A stretch of 64,000 bases of DNA from contig JAHRBC010000001.1 of NCBI GenBank assembly GCA_022702545.1, forward strand, positions 6,572,001 to 6,636,000. Reading direction: 5' to 3'. Positions 12,301 through 24,185 of this stretch are shown piece after piece. A model generated the notes under the pieces. The model was not told where the DNA came from and ran no database searches. It saw only the letters and a program-made list of their open reading frames with translations. Numbering within the stretch: the stretch's first letter is position 1; each line of letters starts with the position of its first letter. The stretch is from Phycomyces nitens (lineage: Eukaryota > Mucoromycota > Mucoromycetes > Mucorales > Phycomycetaceae). The position numbers and the translations under genes are program-made.

Positions 12301-13634
12301 ATTTCTTCAAGCTTATCTTGAGACGGAGAGATATTCTTTCGAGAACGAGAGGATCCAGAATTTCGTCCGAGTATTGATTTTTCGTGGGGGTGTGAGAGAT
12401 TGGGGTGTACTGGACTTTTCTGGTTAGACTGTAGGATATTTGGAGGCTCGGTGGCATCAATTGTGTTTGTATCCCATGCTGAGCTGGTAGATGTAGGGAC
12501 TTTTGAAGCTGAAAGTCCAAATATTTCCAACGGTTCGCACTCTTGAGAGTCTTCTTCAACATGATCGATTAGGTCTAGAGTAACAAGCTTTTCTTCTTTG
12601 GGTATTTCGTCGGACTCGCCGCCTTGTTTTAGTGAGGATCCGGCCAGGATTTGGTCTACAATTCTCTGTATGGTCCTATTATCTACTTCCATGACAATGG
12701 CCTGTCCAAGTGCCTCTGCAGAGAACTCAAAATAGCCCTCGACAGGCATCTCTAGAGTACCCGGAATATCGGATACTGGACTCTTTGGGAGTGTGTCGTC
12801 TTGTCGGGGGGTATGGAGTGGAGAGCTTTCGAGTGAGTTTGTCTTGCTATCTGTTACGGTGTCGCTGTCGGACCACTCTGGCACCTCTACTACAGACTGG
12901 CTGCCCGAAGGTACCTCTCGGAGACTACTGACCTTTCTAGGTGAGTTGACAGATGAAGAATCGGTTGAAGCAATGGGTTTTCTGGCCTTGACAGCCTTTG
13001 CAGCAGCCACCATGCATTCGGCAGCAGCAGAAGCCATGTGTGCTTTTCTGATTCGTGCTTGTCTAGCTAGGGTATCGGTGTCGTTTTGACTGGCACGTAA
13101 ATTACTGTAGGGACTAGATGTGAGTGGATTGGGTATAACAGATGGAATGCGGTGTTTTGCAGCGTTTGACCCACTGGCTGCCCAATTAAGGACCTGACGA
13201 AGTGGACGCTTTCCTTTGCGATCGGTGGGATCGCTCTCTGACCTATTGAGAGCCACATCTGCTCTGACAGCATTTATTCTGGGCACGCCTGATCTGCTGG
13301 TATCGATCCTCAGAGGGTTTCTTGGCTTGATCCGTGGAACCTGGCTATGTTCGATTAAGTAATGACCGTCGACTTTATCGGAAGACGAGCTTTTTGGACT
13401 AATGCTGTTTAGGTTTTGTTGTAGGAAAGCGAAGGAAGATTCATATCGGTCGGCATTGGTCTGGCTCGATGCACTGAGGTATTCTGTATGGGACGAGATA
13501 TTGGAATCAAATGCCTCTGATTCCTGATCAAACGAGGCCCATTCTTCGACATTCTCTTTGGATGGAGTTTTGCCTTTTATCTCAGTGTCTTCATTTGGCG
13601 AACTCTCTCGATGATCGACGAGCTCTTTTGTCAT
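9382..13634 (-). CDS. Rho guanine nucleotide exchange factor (DH-PH)
   Basis: Model: complement(9382-9738, 9818-11007, 11062-11293, 11356-11556, 11633-11809, 11860-12063, 12168-13634), 1275 aa. The N-terminal ~460 residues are disordered and rich in Ser and Pro. A DH domain begins around residue 467 (KRMSAIKELLETEENYAKKL) and has the typical final helix PIQRLLRYRILLQ. A PH domain follows (from about SLPERWYNALGVCVLIG to VCEQERLIWVEAL). The last ~500 residues are low complexity with many Ser, including KSHKSHKS. DH-PH proteins load GTP on Rho-type GTPases at the plasma membrane and control polarity and the cytoskeleton. Intron 4 ends in a T(n)A(n)G acceptor. The closest partner GTPase cannot be read from the sequence. 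Confidence 0.92.
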
Positions 13635-15195
13635 TATATGATTTGGTGTCGATAAATGCCCGATAAATATTAAAGGCCAATGTAAGTTGCTAGGCCTTGA
13701 TGTCGATTGGTCTTATAGTTGTGTAAAGTGTGTGAGTTGTATTATTTCTTTGCAAATAAAATAAAAAAATAAAAAAAATAAAATTATTAAAAAATAAAAT
13801 AATTAAAAATAATATTATTATTATTATTTTCAATATAGAAGAATAATCGCAAAATATGTTAGTAATAGTGACAAGAAAAGAGAAAAAGGGCAGCAGATAG
13901 TAAAAGAGCAAAGTTTGGTTAATTCAATGGATTGTGGTCCAAAGTGGCATTTTTGGTTTTCTTTTTTATTATTTTTATTATTATTATTATTTGAGGTATG
14001 AGTGAGCAGCAGAGAATAGGAAGAATCCGATTGATATTCTCTCTCGGTACGTGGATGCTGTCATGTCCCCAAGCCATGATACAGTGGTAATAGTAAAAAT
14101 CTGCCATGGTTGGAATTGGAAGCATGGCGAATTTGGATATGTAGAATAAATAAAAAAGAAAAGGCCTCTGGGGCTTGGATCTTTCTTGTTTCTTTCTTTA
14201 TTGGTTGGTTGGTTGGTTGGTAGGTAGGTAGATGAGTATAGCCTACTGCTCTATGGTTGTGTATATGATATGTCGTTTTTGTGCTGGTGCAAAAAAAAGT
14301 AGTAGAGAACATGCAATGAATGTATAGTTTTGGCCTAGTGAATATTTCTTTTTTGGCTCTTTCTTATGTTTCTTATTTCACTTTCTTATTTGGCAAGAAT
14401 TCTTGAAGAATCCAAGGTGATAGAATGACCAGAGAGTTGAATCTTATTGTTCAGGTAGTTTAATGACGTCTTGAGATATTGATTTACATTTTAGAGACAG
14501 TTGTTTTCTCGTTTGCTGGTGATCATTTGGGTTGCACAACTGTGGCCATGACAGACTTCAAAAATGATAATGCTGTGGCACAATACTTGTCTTTGTGGTT
14601 ACATTACCCCTTGATTATTATAGACGCAGATATAAATAAGCATACAAGACAAGAAAAGGTGCTTTTGTATTTGCACCAATATTATGGCCATGGGTCTCTA
14701 TTGATCACTTCTGCATATAAATGTTGATCTATTTCTTTATTTCTTTATTTCTTTATTTCTTTATTTATTTATTTCTTTATTTATTACATTACATTACATT
14801 ACAACATATATTAAAAAATAACAAGAAAGAAAGAGAGAAGAGGGCCGTTTGGATCAAATGAGACGATGATATGCATCTTCCAGCCATGAAGCCATTAGCC
14901 AAAATAAAAATAAAGATAGTGACTGAGAATGTGAATGTGAATTGTCTGGTCAGTATGATCAGCAAAGCATTTCAGTCCCATCGACCATTGAAGATGATGC
15001 CAGATAATAAAGGTGTTTAAACAATGATGCTAATGCTGATGATGATGAGTATTATTTTGATGATGAAAAGGAATTAGTGTATATAAAGAAAGAATGAAAA
15101 AAAGGGAATTTTCGAGGTGAATCTATACAAAGGGAGCTCTTAAAGAGAATTATATAATGACTGTTTTGAAACCAAATATGCATGCACATCGACCT
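13635..15195. other. Intergenic spacer with microsatellites
   Basis: The CT/AT-rich 5' region of the RhoGEF gene runs into a spacer with (TTGG)n at about 14203-14220, an ATTTCTTT-type repeat at about 14728-14785 and an ATTAC repeat at about 14783-14803. An ORF at 14479-14727 (82 codons) has no splice or homology support. A TGACGTC element sits at 14463-14469. Otherwise nothing recognisable. Confidence 0.6.
14728..14803. repeat. TTTCTTTA/TTACA microsatellite
   Basis: Repeated ATTTCTTT units followed by about four copies of CATTA. It is a simple sequence repeat in spacer DNA, visible directly. Confidence 0.8.
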
Positions 15196-16158
15196 TTACT
15201 TGTGCAGAGCCACAAGGTCCCATCCTGCATTGATCCTCGCCAGACCATCTAGGCTCATCAGACTGTCTACCAAGGTCTGATGCTCAATGTACTGCTTGGG
15301 ATCCTCCAGACCAACCACACTGACGCTCTCCAGCCAAGGAAAGATCCTTGGGTTGGAGAAAAGGGAGATGAACAATGAGAATGCCTTTGGGTCTCCAATA
15401 TAGAGTGTCAATTGAGAGAGGCTTGGAAATGATTTTCGGAAATCAGCCCAAAAGGCCTGTTGTCTCTCGCTGGGATCCTGGTCAGAATTAGCCTTTGAGT
15501 CTACCAATGCGATTGTCAATGTATGGACTCTAGGAAACGAGGATCCAAACAGCCAATGAGCCGGACAGGAAGGCAGATCAAGGGAGTGTAGGTGGGGTAG
15601 CCCCTTTAGCCAATTGATCTTCTCTGGCTGATCAAGCATGTAAAAGGGGCGTTCGGGATCTCTTAATCCACATTCTTGCCAGGCAGCTGGCTTGGTTGCA
15701 AAGATCTGGAGGATGTGATTGTGCTGAGCAGAGGGTGCATACAATAACACACTCTTGAGGGTCTGGTGGGCTTGCTTGTCAAGAAGGAGACTGAGGAATC
15801 GTGGGCCGTGTGCATCTGATAGGGCCATGGCAATCTGGCTGGTGCGGATTTGGCTGGTACTGGCCAGGGCAGTTGAAAGGGTGGCGTATGAATATGGAGA
15901 GTATGGGTTTTCGTCTATCTTGACCGCACCAGCCCAGACAGAAATATCGGCAACCAGCGCTTGGAAATGGCGACAGGTGCTACAGGTAGACACATCTCAT
16001 CAGTATATCGGGCTTTCTGGGACAAAAAAAAACAAAGGGCCAATCAATCCCCAAGGCCGTGTTACACCCTACCTGGCAAGGGAGGACAAATCTAAATGAT
16101 TGTCTTGCTTGACAAGATGAATTATGGACAAAAGCACTTCGTTTGGTAGGCCCAACAT
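15196..16158 (-). CDS. F-box protein with leucine-rich-like C-terminus
   Basis: Model: complement(15196-15979, 16073-16158), 289 aa. A 92-nt GT-AG intron splits the F-box. The joined N-terminus reads MLGLPNEVLLSIIHLV, then HLDLSSLASTCRHF, which is a clear F-box (LP start, ASTCRxF end, residues about 3-43). The rest has spaced leucine motifs such as LHSLDLP, VHTLTIALV and LSQLTLYIG, typical of degenerate LRR arrays in fungal F-box proteins. It should act as a substrate receptor of an SCF ubiquitin ligase, with substrate unknown. The ATG at 16158 was chosen because it is the first in frame and lies right before the F-box. The start diverges from GTP cyclohydrolase I, 284 nt away. Confidence 0.85.
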
Positions 16159-16442
16159 TAGAGAGAAAGAAGAGAGAAAGAGATGTGGAATCCAATAAAA
16201 TAAAAAAAACAAAGAAGTGCATGTCCTCATATAACCCCTTTTTGAGTCTTCTAAATCGAGAATCTCTTTACATATCGTTGCAGCGGGGATACCGTGCGAA
16301 TAATGGCCGTCTTCTCAGCCAATCAGCGACCAATTGCTTCCAGGCCGTGAGTCAAACTTCAATATAACTGTCACGCCAGTAAAGCATCTTCATCTCTCTT
16401 TCTATCATCTCTTTCGCTCAATCTCTTTTTCTCCAATTTATC
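16159..16442. promoter_or_regulatory. Divergent promoter between F-box gene and GCH1
   Basis: The starts of the two genes are 284 nt apart on opposite strands. The GCH1 side has a CT-rich leader (about 16385-16440: repeated TCTCTTTC). No TATA box stands out. Shared regulation is inferred from spacing only. Confidence 0.5.
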
Positions 16443-17558
16443 ATGTCGCTCCAGAACACCGGCCTAATCGTAGAACCCAAGCCCCTCCGCCACTTGGAGT
16501 CCATTCAAAGCACACAAGGCAGCCCTAGCAGACAGAGCACACCTGTGGATATGGATGGTCTGAGCTGGCCAAGTAAGTTTCATTGTTGTCCTTTCATCTG
16601 CTTACTGTCCATTTAGGCAAGGGAGCCAGAGATCGCCGAGACGAGTCCGAGGAGGAAAAGGCGGAACGTATCCGCAAGATTGCCGGAGCCGTCGAGACAA
16701 TCCTGACTTGCATCGGAGAGGATTCTGACCGAGAAGGCCTTCTCAAGACACCCGAACGATACGCAAAGGCACTCATGTTCTTTACAAAGGGATATGAAGA
16801 AAACATCAGAGGTAATAATAATAATAAACAAATAGAAAGAAAGGCTTGGCAGTCCGACTGATCGATTTATAATACAGATGTTCTCAATGCGGCTGTTTTT
16901 GAAGAGGGTAATTAAGCATTGGCAGTGACAATGAAACTGACGGCTAATTGTGTGTGTGTGTGTGTGTGTTTGTGATATTGATTGTTTGGCCCAGATCATG
17001 ATGAGATGGTTATTGTAAAGGATGTCGATATCTTTTCTCTCTGTGAGCACCACATGGTTCCCTTTACTGGAAAGATCAGCATTGGCTATATTCCTAACCG
17101 CCGTGTGGTTGGATTAAGCAAATTGGCACGAATTGCAGAGATGTTCTCTCGAAGGTAAGGGGATCTTGGGATTGAACAAATTTGTCGGTGGCTGATGTCG
17201 GATCCCTCAGACTTCAAGTCCAGGAGCGATTGACCAAACAGGTTGCTACTGCACTGATGGAAATCCTTCAACCCCAAGGAGTTGCTGTAGTGGTAGAGTG
17301 CTCACATCTTTGCATGTGTATGCGGTAAGTCTAGAGGAGTGTTTGGTTTGCTTGGCTAATCTTTTATTTATTTGTCTGTGAAATTGGAATCCAAATATAT
17401 ACAGTGGTGTGCAGGTAACAAGATATATTAACCAACAAAACCCAAATTAACGTCGATTATAGAAACCTGGAAGTGCAACTACTACAAGTTGTATGATGGG
17501 TGTATTCAGAAGCAACCCAAAGACCCGTGAAGAGTTCCTTACTCTCATCAGACGCTAA
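16443..17558 (+). CDS. FOL2: GTP cyclohydrolase I
   Basis: Model: 16443-16572, 16617-16811, 16878-16907, 16995-17154, 17211-17324, 17405-17414, 17463-17558, 244 aa. The enzyme converts GTP to 7,8-dihydroneopterin triphosphate, the first step of folate and tetrahydrobiopterin synthesis. Zinc ligands are visible: C135 and H138 in SLCEHHMVP, and C206 in SHLCMCMR. The substrate-binding segment [20 protein letters not shown] and the C-terminal [13 protein letters not shown] are intact. The N-terminal ~55 residues are poorly conserved and likely disordered. Two exons are very small: 30 nt (16878-16907) and a 10-nt microexon (17405-17414) coding the end of RGVQ. It is a complete, apparently functional enzyme. 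Confidence 0.96.
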
Positions 17559-17805
17559 ACCCTAGATACATACATATTATAAAAAAAAAACAGAAAACAA
17601 AAGTCACTTTACCAAGTCCCTGCCATCTCAACATGTACAGTCCCTCGCCAACAAATCCTGCCTATATTCAACATACCTTTAGTCTAATATTCTGTCTAGT
17701 ATCAATTATATTATCATTGTTATCATTATTATTATTATTATTATTATTATTGTTTTTTTATTATTATTATATATAAAATGTAATGGTGTAATTAAATGAC
17801 TATAG

Positions 17806-20182
17806 TTACAGTTTTCCACTAGTAACCGCATGTTTACAGAGCAGCAAGGCCTTCATGTAATCTCCTCCTGCTTCTTCAACATACTCTGCCAATACAGAGC
17901 GCTTTACATGAGACATGATCTTGCAAAGTTCATCCAAAGTCTTTTCGTGTGCATTGCGTAAAGACGAATCGGTGTGGGATCTAACCATGTTCTGGGGCAA
18001 AGAAACCTGACCATGGATAGTCTTGTTAGATATATCCTCCACAGCTGATCGTCGTATTTAATCTAATGATCTAACCTTTACACTGTCCACAGTCTCAACA
18101 GAGTAAATCGACGATGGACCCATTGTCTTTGCCCGGTTGGATTTTCTGCCAAAAGAGGCAAAGAATCGACTGGACCGTGTTGCCTTTTCGCCTTCACTTC
18201 CTGATGAAATGCTGACATTATCTCTGCATTGATCTCTATCAAAATGCTGTGTTCCAGATGGCTGTACAAACAATCAGCACATGTGAAGCATAACATACAC
18301 ATAAAGGTTATATATATATATACAATTACCGAAAAGGATCTTACGGTCAGCATCTCAACATGATTAGAAGGGCTGCTACTTCCACTACTATAGCCACTTT
18401 GAGATAGTACTGGCTTACTGGGACGGTCAATGTGATCGTATGGCTTGGCATCTGTATTAGCTCTATCCAGATCTTGGCTCATAAAAGCAAGAGACTGGTT
18501 TGGAAGAAGTGCATGGGCAACAGATAGGATATCTGTAGGCGTAGGAACATTTGGTGAGGTTGGTTTAGGTTGGTTAAGGGTATCAGAAGCCCTGAGGGTA
18601 CGTGAAAAGAGATCATCTGCCATCTCGATCCTATTCTTTCGACTACTGGGAAGCATCGCATGCAGAAGTCGCTTGTGAGTCCTCCTGGGCTGGGAAGGAT
18701 GATAACCTGCCAAAAATCAACTGTTAGATAGATAGGCACAAAAAAAACTAGCCATCCCCTACTCTTCATCATATCAGATGGCTCCTTGTTCGATTGTCGC
18801 TCCAGCCAGCCAGTCAGGCCACTATTGGAACGTACGCAATGACTAAATGCCCTCTCTAGAAATAAATGAAAACAATAAAGCACGCATGGATTAGCTTAAT
18901 CTATAAGGTTCGCCGACAAGCATATCTTACCGTATGCATCCACACGCTGAGCTGGCCCTGTCATCTTCATGAGATGGTAAAGCGTCAGATGTTTGTGAGA
19001 TGGGCCTTGTCGATAACTAAGGGTCAGACAATCTGGCCTACGAGACGCCTTCTGTGGGCGCTTGGGTTCAAGTGCTTCCTTTCGAGCCTGCTCCTGCCGT
19101 TCCTTGAGCTGTTTGGCTCGTTGTTCCAAAAGATCCGAAAGACCATCGACATCATGCTCGGCCTTTTCATCAAAGATGCTTTGAAAGGTCTGAAGAGATT
19201 TCAGCAGGTCATCACCCTCTTCATCTTTCCAGGAGATTTCATAATTCTCGTTTGGCTTATTGGCAGTGGCTGTATTATCAACAAGAGTCTTTGCACGGCT
19301 CTCCTCCTGGCGTGGGGTTTGGATACGAACTCCATAGATACTGTCCTCTAGAGAATATACAGGCTTTGGTATGTGGTGCTCATAGGTCATTGGATCAGGT
19401 TTTTTGCGTATCAGCAAACTTGTCTGTCTTTGCCGTTGTCTCTGCGGTGCAGGAGGTGTGGATGTGACAAAGGATCGAGAGCGTTGAAGAGTAGGAGTAA
19501 GCAAGTTTTGAACAACAGGTGTCGTATTGACCGAATTGGATCTCTGTGGAGTTGGAGTTGGAGTTGGAGCCGAAGCTAGAGCTGGAGTTGGAGCCGAAGC
19601 TGGAGTTGGAGCTAGAGTTGGAGCTAGAGTTGGAGCTGGTTGGCTGGCTAATCTACCCTTTGCACCTAAGCGTCGTCGCTGACGTTGGCATTTATAACAA
19701 GTACATGCATCTGTTCCTTTGCAAGCCGAGGAAGTATTTGTATTGGTATTTGGTGTTGTAGTTGTATTTTGGGCAGAAGGAGATTTTGAAGGTGATGATG
19801 ACTTATTGCCAAGGATTGTGTTTAGATAAGAGTCCGAGGTAGACGATGGTTGTCTAATGAAAACATTTAAACATGAGCTATTATGCCTTGTAGGTCTTAT
19901 ATGAAACCAATCCATACATGCTTATTGTTGGTATTTGAGTAGAATTTGTTTCAATAGTCATTTCGGGTGTAAAGAAGTTACCAGAAGGGATATCGCCAAT
20001 CTCAATCTTTGTAGACTCGCCAGATACAGCGAACTGCAGGTTGGCTAATAAGAGATATTCAGACAATAGACTCTCTCTCTATTTGTTTTTTGTTCTAAAT
20101 TGGCTTTTGATCACTTACAATCTACTTGATTGCCAAATTGCAGTTTCTGAACCCATTCTATAGGTAATATGAGTCGAGACAT
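17806..20182 (-). CDS. Unassigned protein with Cys knot, Ala-Pro repeats and UBA/CUE-like end
   Basis: Model: complement(17806-18036, 18076-18261, 18345-18706, 18763-18855, 18931-19853, 19918-20044, 20119-20182), 661 aa. I do not recognise the protein. Visible parts are an N-terminal segment (MSRLILPIEWVQKL...), a compact cysteine cluster CKGTDACTCYKC next to QRQRRR, an Ala-Pro-Thr repeat tract coded at about 19550-19645, a charged coiled-coil-like stretch (LLEQRAKQLKERQEQARKE), and a C-terminal ~45 residues (LDELCKIM...GGDYMKALLL) that resemble a three-helix UBA/CUE fold. The last intron is only 39 nt and has two equally good placements (18037-18075, or 18045-18083), both in frame. Start choice rests on the first ATG with clean splicing. 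It may be a scaffold or ubiquitin-related protein, but this is only a guess. Confidence 0.7.
19550..19645. repeat. In-frame GGAGTTGGAGCY minisatellite
   Basis: On the plus strand the unit GGAGTTGGAGCT/C repeats several times. On the coding strand it gives alternating Ala/Pro/Thr residues within the unassigned protein. The repeat is a multiple of 6 nt, so copy-number changes would keep the frame. Confidence 0.8.
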
Positions 20183-20972
20183 TTTGGGTCTTGTTGAATT
20201 GTAGGTTACCATTAGTTAGGACATCAATGTCTGTGATTGTCGACATTTAATTTTGAAGGAATGGTATGCAATTAATAAGGAATGGAAATAAGGAATGAGA
20301 TAATAAAAGCTGAACCAGAAAGAAACAGGCTCTAGAGAAGATGCCGAGAGGAATAAGAGAGTAAGTATGATCTTCCTTTGAGATCGTGCTGTGTCTGGTA
20401 ACACGAGACAAAGTACATTTGAAGTCTCGATGCAATTTGCTTAGAATGGAAATCTAGAAAAAAAACTAAAAACACATTGCCAACCGCTCTTTGTTTTTTA
20501 CAGTCTGTCCTCGAGAGCCATGGATTGATATAGGAATATCCGGTGCTCAAGTCAAGACATGACATCGAGTCAGTTATGGAAGCCTTTAATAAAGAGCAGT
20601 AGAGATGGAAAACAAAATAGTTGAATTGCTAGGGTCACATGCAAACACCATAGAAAGCTAGTAAATAACTAATTAATATATATATTTTTTCTTCTTGGGC
20701 TAATAGTTTAGACTACCAAAGACCAATTATTATATATCAAGAGAAAGAGGTCTCAATAGTCATTCATGTTTGTAACAAAGAGAATCTGCTGGCGAGGTTT
20801 GCTTGTTGCTTATAATAAACAGGTCTATCTATGGTCTAGTTGAACGTGAATAGGATCAAAAAACACCTGTAGTTCTTGGTGTCGCTACTTTAACATTTAT
20901 GTAAAGGATTATTAGACGACTCCGTCCAGAGACTCCAAGCTGTCAAAAATGCCAAGGCCTTTTTTATCTATC

Positions 20973-21011
<39 letters not shown>

Positions 21012-21797
21012 AAGGCTGTATTCAGAGCCTAGATAATGCTATCTACAGGCTATGGTTTACAAATCTATAACATAGCATTTTATTTCATACGAGTAAATAA
21101 AGGGGAGAGATAAAGAGAGAGAGAGATTTCAAATATCTTGTCATTTAATAAATTGTATTTTACGACCAAGTAGCTCTTTGCCAATATATTTATCAATATT
21201 TGGATATTAATGCCATGCTCATCAATGTCATAAATACTAAGCCCAAATAAATACCAATTGGCCTTATATGCCCTAAATGACCAATAATCGAAAAACGATA
21301 GTGATACAAAGGAAATCCAAGACAACTATGGCAGTAAAAGAACAAGTGAACCAGATAAATACAAGCAATTTTAGAAAGGCAAAAAAAAAACGCCTTGAAG
21401 TTGGACACAAAAATAGGTTAATTCTCGAGGCTCAAGTGGTATATAATACACGTATTATTGATATTTGGCTCGTCTTCTTACCCTTGGTAGGTCGTACAAT
21501 AGCTTGACATCAAGGAGATCGAAAGCTAAGCCATACGTACAAAATAGATTCAAGGCCGAGCTTATTATGGGGAAACCTCTGAATGATCAGTCATACTATC
21601 GCCCATTTGCATGCATCTTATGAGACCCATATGCGCCTTTTAGGCTTTAAAGGGGAACCAAATGCAACAAGTGGACCTAGATACCACACTTTTCGGAGGT
21701 CGATTGGAATCGAGAGTATGGTTCCACACACGTTTGAATCTGTTTTAAAAGAACCCCAACCTCCTTTCTAACTCTCTTTTCTTTACTCTTCACTACT
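20183..21797. other. Divergent intergenic spacer
   Basis: This 1.6-kb stretch lies between an unassigned minus gene and the plus-strand cystatin. Short ORFs on both strands lack splice signals or family motifs. It contains an ATT microsatellite at about 20974-21010 and a short AG run at about 21113-21124. Nothing else recognised. Confidence 0.55.
20974..21010. repeat. (ATT)n microsatellite
   Basis: About twelve perfect ATT units in spacer DNA, read directly. Confidence 0.9.
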
Positions 21798-22399
21798 ATG
21801 TCTGACGTTAACAACAACGATATGGGACCTGTCCTCCCCGCCGACGATGAGGCCCGCGCCGTAAGAGCTCTGATTTTAAAGGTGGTCTTATTGATTTGAT
21901 TTGAATAGGTTTTCCATGAAGTCAAGGATATTGTGGTTGACAAGGTATGGTTGGGAATCATAAAAAGCTACTGGGTCTAATACTTTTTTCCCTACCTGTA
22001 TGTAGCTCCATGAGGTAAAGATATCCAGAGGATAGGGTCAGTATAGATTGGGAATCATATAGCTTATTTTGCGGGCAAATATAGCTTAATCACCTTGACA
22101 ACGTCCATGGTCTTCACGAGATGGACAAGCTGAAGCATATCTCGGCCTTTAAGTTGGTTGAGTATGCTGTCGAAGAGGTCTCCTATGGATACAACTACTT
22201 TGGCAAAATCCACCTGGGTGATGAAAAGTATATTCATGTCAGGTAAGTTTGAGGATCCATTTGAAAGTGCTCTTTAAGCTCATACCCCTCTAGAGCACAC
22301 AAGTACCACGACGGACGCGTCGAGTTCTACTCTATTCTCACAACCCCCGAGAACGCCATCTGGACCCGCGAAGAACCCTTGGTGTACTTTATTGACTAA
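21798..22399 (+). CDS. Stefin-like cystatin (cysteine protease inhibitor)
   Basis: Model: 21798-21860, 21909-21944, 22006-22014, 22085-22242, 22294-22399, 123 aa. The C-terminal half reads like a cystatin: a helix region rich in His, Leu and Val, then EVSYGYNYFGKIHLG at the place of the QxVxG-TNYFxKV strand-loop, followed by KYIHVRAHKYH, the usual YxHxRVF strand. The first loop keeps the central Gly and NYF but has Glu for Gln. There is no signal peptide, so it is probably cytosolic, like stefins, where it would block papain-type proteases. Exon 3 is just 9 nt (codes LHE). The small exons are all in phase 0 up to exon 4. Family call is good, but inhibitory activity is not assured because of the altered loop. 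Confidence 0.82.
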
Positions 22400-22617
22400 A
22401 CCCGGTTATTTATATATACTTAAATTTATATTTATACCTTTTTTGAATATATCATCATCATCATCTTTTTTTTTATCATTAAAAAAATGTCTTGCTGAGT
22501 TACCCGGCTATCCGGATAAGATTGAACCGACTGTTACCATGATAATGCTCTAGAGAATAGACAATGACCCATTCATAAATGTGCAGGCACCTTCTTTCCA
22601 TCTCTTTCATTCTACTA

Positions 22618-24185
22618 ATGTCGTCTACCATAAGCCATCGCTACCAACCTTCAACATCGACTCATTCATCCGGTTCATCCGCATCGTCCACTCGGCCGGC
22701 TCTCCCACAGATCCTCACCCATTCACCATCCAATGCCGTCCATCTTTCTCGAAGTACTGCACGAACCTCTCGACGAGTCCGATCTCACTGGGTCACTCAT
22801 TTTGCCCACAGCTGGAGGCAAAGTTCACGCACGTCAAAACTCTATCTTGCATCCTCACTCACCTTGGTCGCGTTACAGGTAACTAACCACTAGCCGAAAA
22901 GCTATCTCATGCTTGTTAGATAGGTTATTGCATGTGCTGGAGTTCTGGCCTATTCTTGGAACATGTATTGTGATCGTCCGGTTCGGATCTTCTTGACCGT
23001 ACACCTCCTTCGTCTCTCGCTATCCTCTCCAATAACCGTCTATCTTCACTTTGATCCACGACAAACACCACAGACTCCTAGCCAGATGGAGCGCGGAGAA
23101 ATATATCCGATGGCAGATCAAGGCTCTACTAGTCAAGTACCAAGTGTACCGATATACCCTGAAATACTTTCAGAGAATGGACTAGGCAGCTGGGTCGATC
23201 GGTAAGTTGTGAGTGATCATAGCTTTATTAGCATTCACACCTCATTAGTATAAAAGGATCTCTTGATTTCTTTGGAGTTTTGTGGTTTGTGGTTGGAAAC
23301 TATATGATCTTTTCTTCTACAACTTGCGCCGAGACCGCAACTCCTTTGTATTACCTCTCGCTGGCTATCATAATTTACGGGTATACTATACTCGCCGTAC
23401 CGGCCCTTTTGTGCACGTCTGTGATCTTTTGTTTGCCTTGTGTTCTTGGTAGGTAACATGCGAGCAATATTTAATCAGGTAATATTCAATCTTACAAAAC
23501 CTTGTCCGAACCACAGTCGGTATGCGTCTTTTGCACGTTGACGATGGTGTAAAGATGGGAGGATCCTCGGTACAAGAGATCTCTATGATTCCCGTCTATC
23601 GATTCAAGGCCACCAAGGCCAATGCAATGCCTGCGCCCAAGCTGCCTGGGATTCTGCCGGTTCAGGGTATGACAACCGATCCGTCTTTGGTAGAGAGAAC
23701 TTCAATGCAAGTAAAGCATCAGTCTGGATGGTTGAACAAGCTGTGGTTATACATTGGGGTTGTTGAGGAACCACTCTCAAAAGATGTGCCTGATCCTGTG
23801 TATGATCATCTGGAGATTCCTGAAGTAAAGGACCAGGTGTGTGCCATTTGTCTGTCAATGTATGAAGATGGTGATATTCTGTGTAAACTGTGGTAAGTTT
23901 GTATTCCAACTGTTGCCTCTTGACCGCCTTTTGACCATGTCTCTATCTTCTTCTTCTTCTTTTTTGTTTTGTTCCTCTGCTCTTACTGTTTGGTCCCTTG
24001 ATAATAATAATATATCTATATATATCTATATATGGTCTTCTATATGCTTTATTGACCCCAAATGTTTTTTTAGGTGCACTCACCATTTCCACAAGGCTTG
24101 TGTTTGTGAATGGTTGGCTCTTAATTATCGATGCCCAATGTGTAAACAAGACAGTCGGGGGAAGGCTAGTGGTGTAGCAGAATAG
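22618..24185 (+). CDS. Multi-pass membrane RING-H2 E3 ubiquitin ligase
   Basis: Model: 22618-22878, 22924-23201, 23249-23448, 23517-23892, 24074-24185, 408 aa. The N-terminal ~60 residues are Ser/Thr/Arg-rich. Hydrophobic segments follow at about residues 75-97, at 105-130, and two between about 185 and 245 (FFGVLWFVVGNYMIF and IIIYGYTILAVPALL...). The C-terminal RING-H2 finger begins CAICLSMYEDGD, crosses an intron, and ends CTHHFHKACVCEWL...CPMC. It should transfer ubiquitin from an E2 at an internal membrane. The layout (TM domains, then cytosolic RING at the end) is like many endomembrane ligases. An upstream in-frame ATG at 22579 would add 13 residues. I chose 22618 because the stretch before it has no support. 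Confidence 0.87.

Noticed and set aside
12793..13089. Plus-strand ORFs over the RhoGEF N-terminus
   Set aside because: Antisense shadows of a long coding exon.
16613..17053. 146-codon minus ORF across GCH1
   Set aside because: Antisense shadow of the GTP cyclohydrolase exons and a TG repeat.
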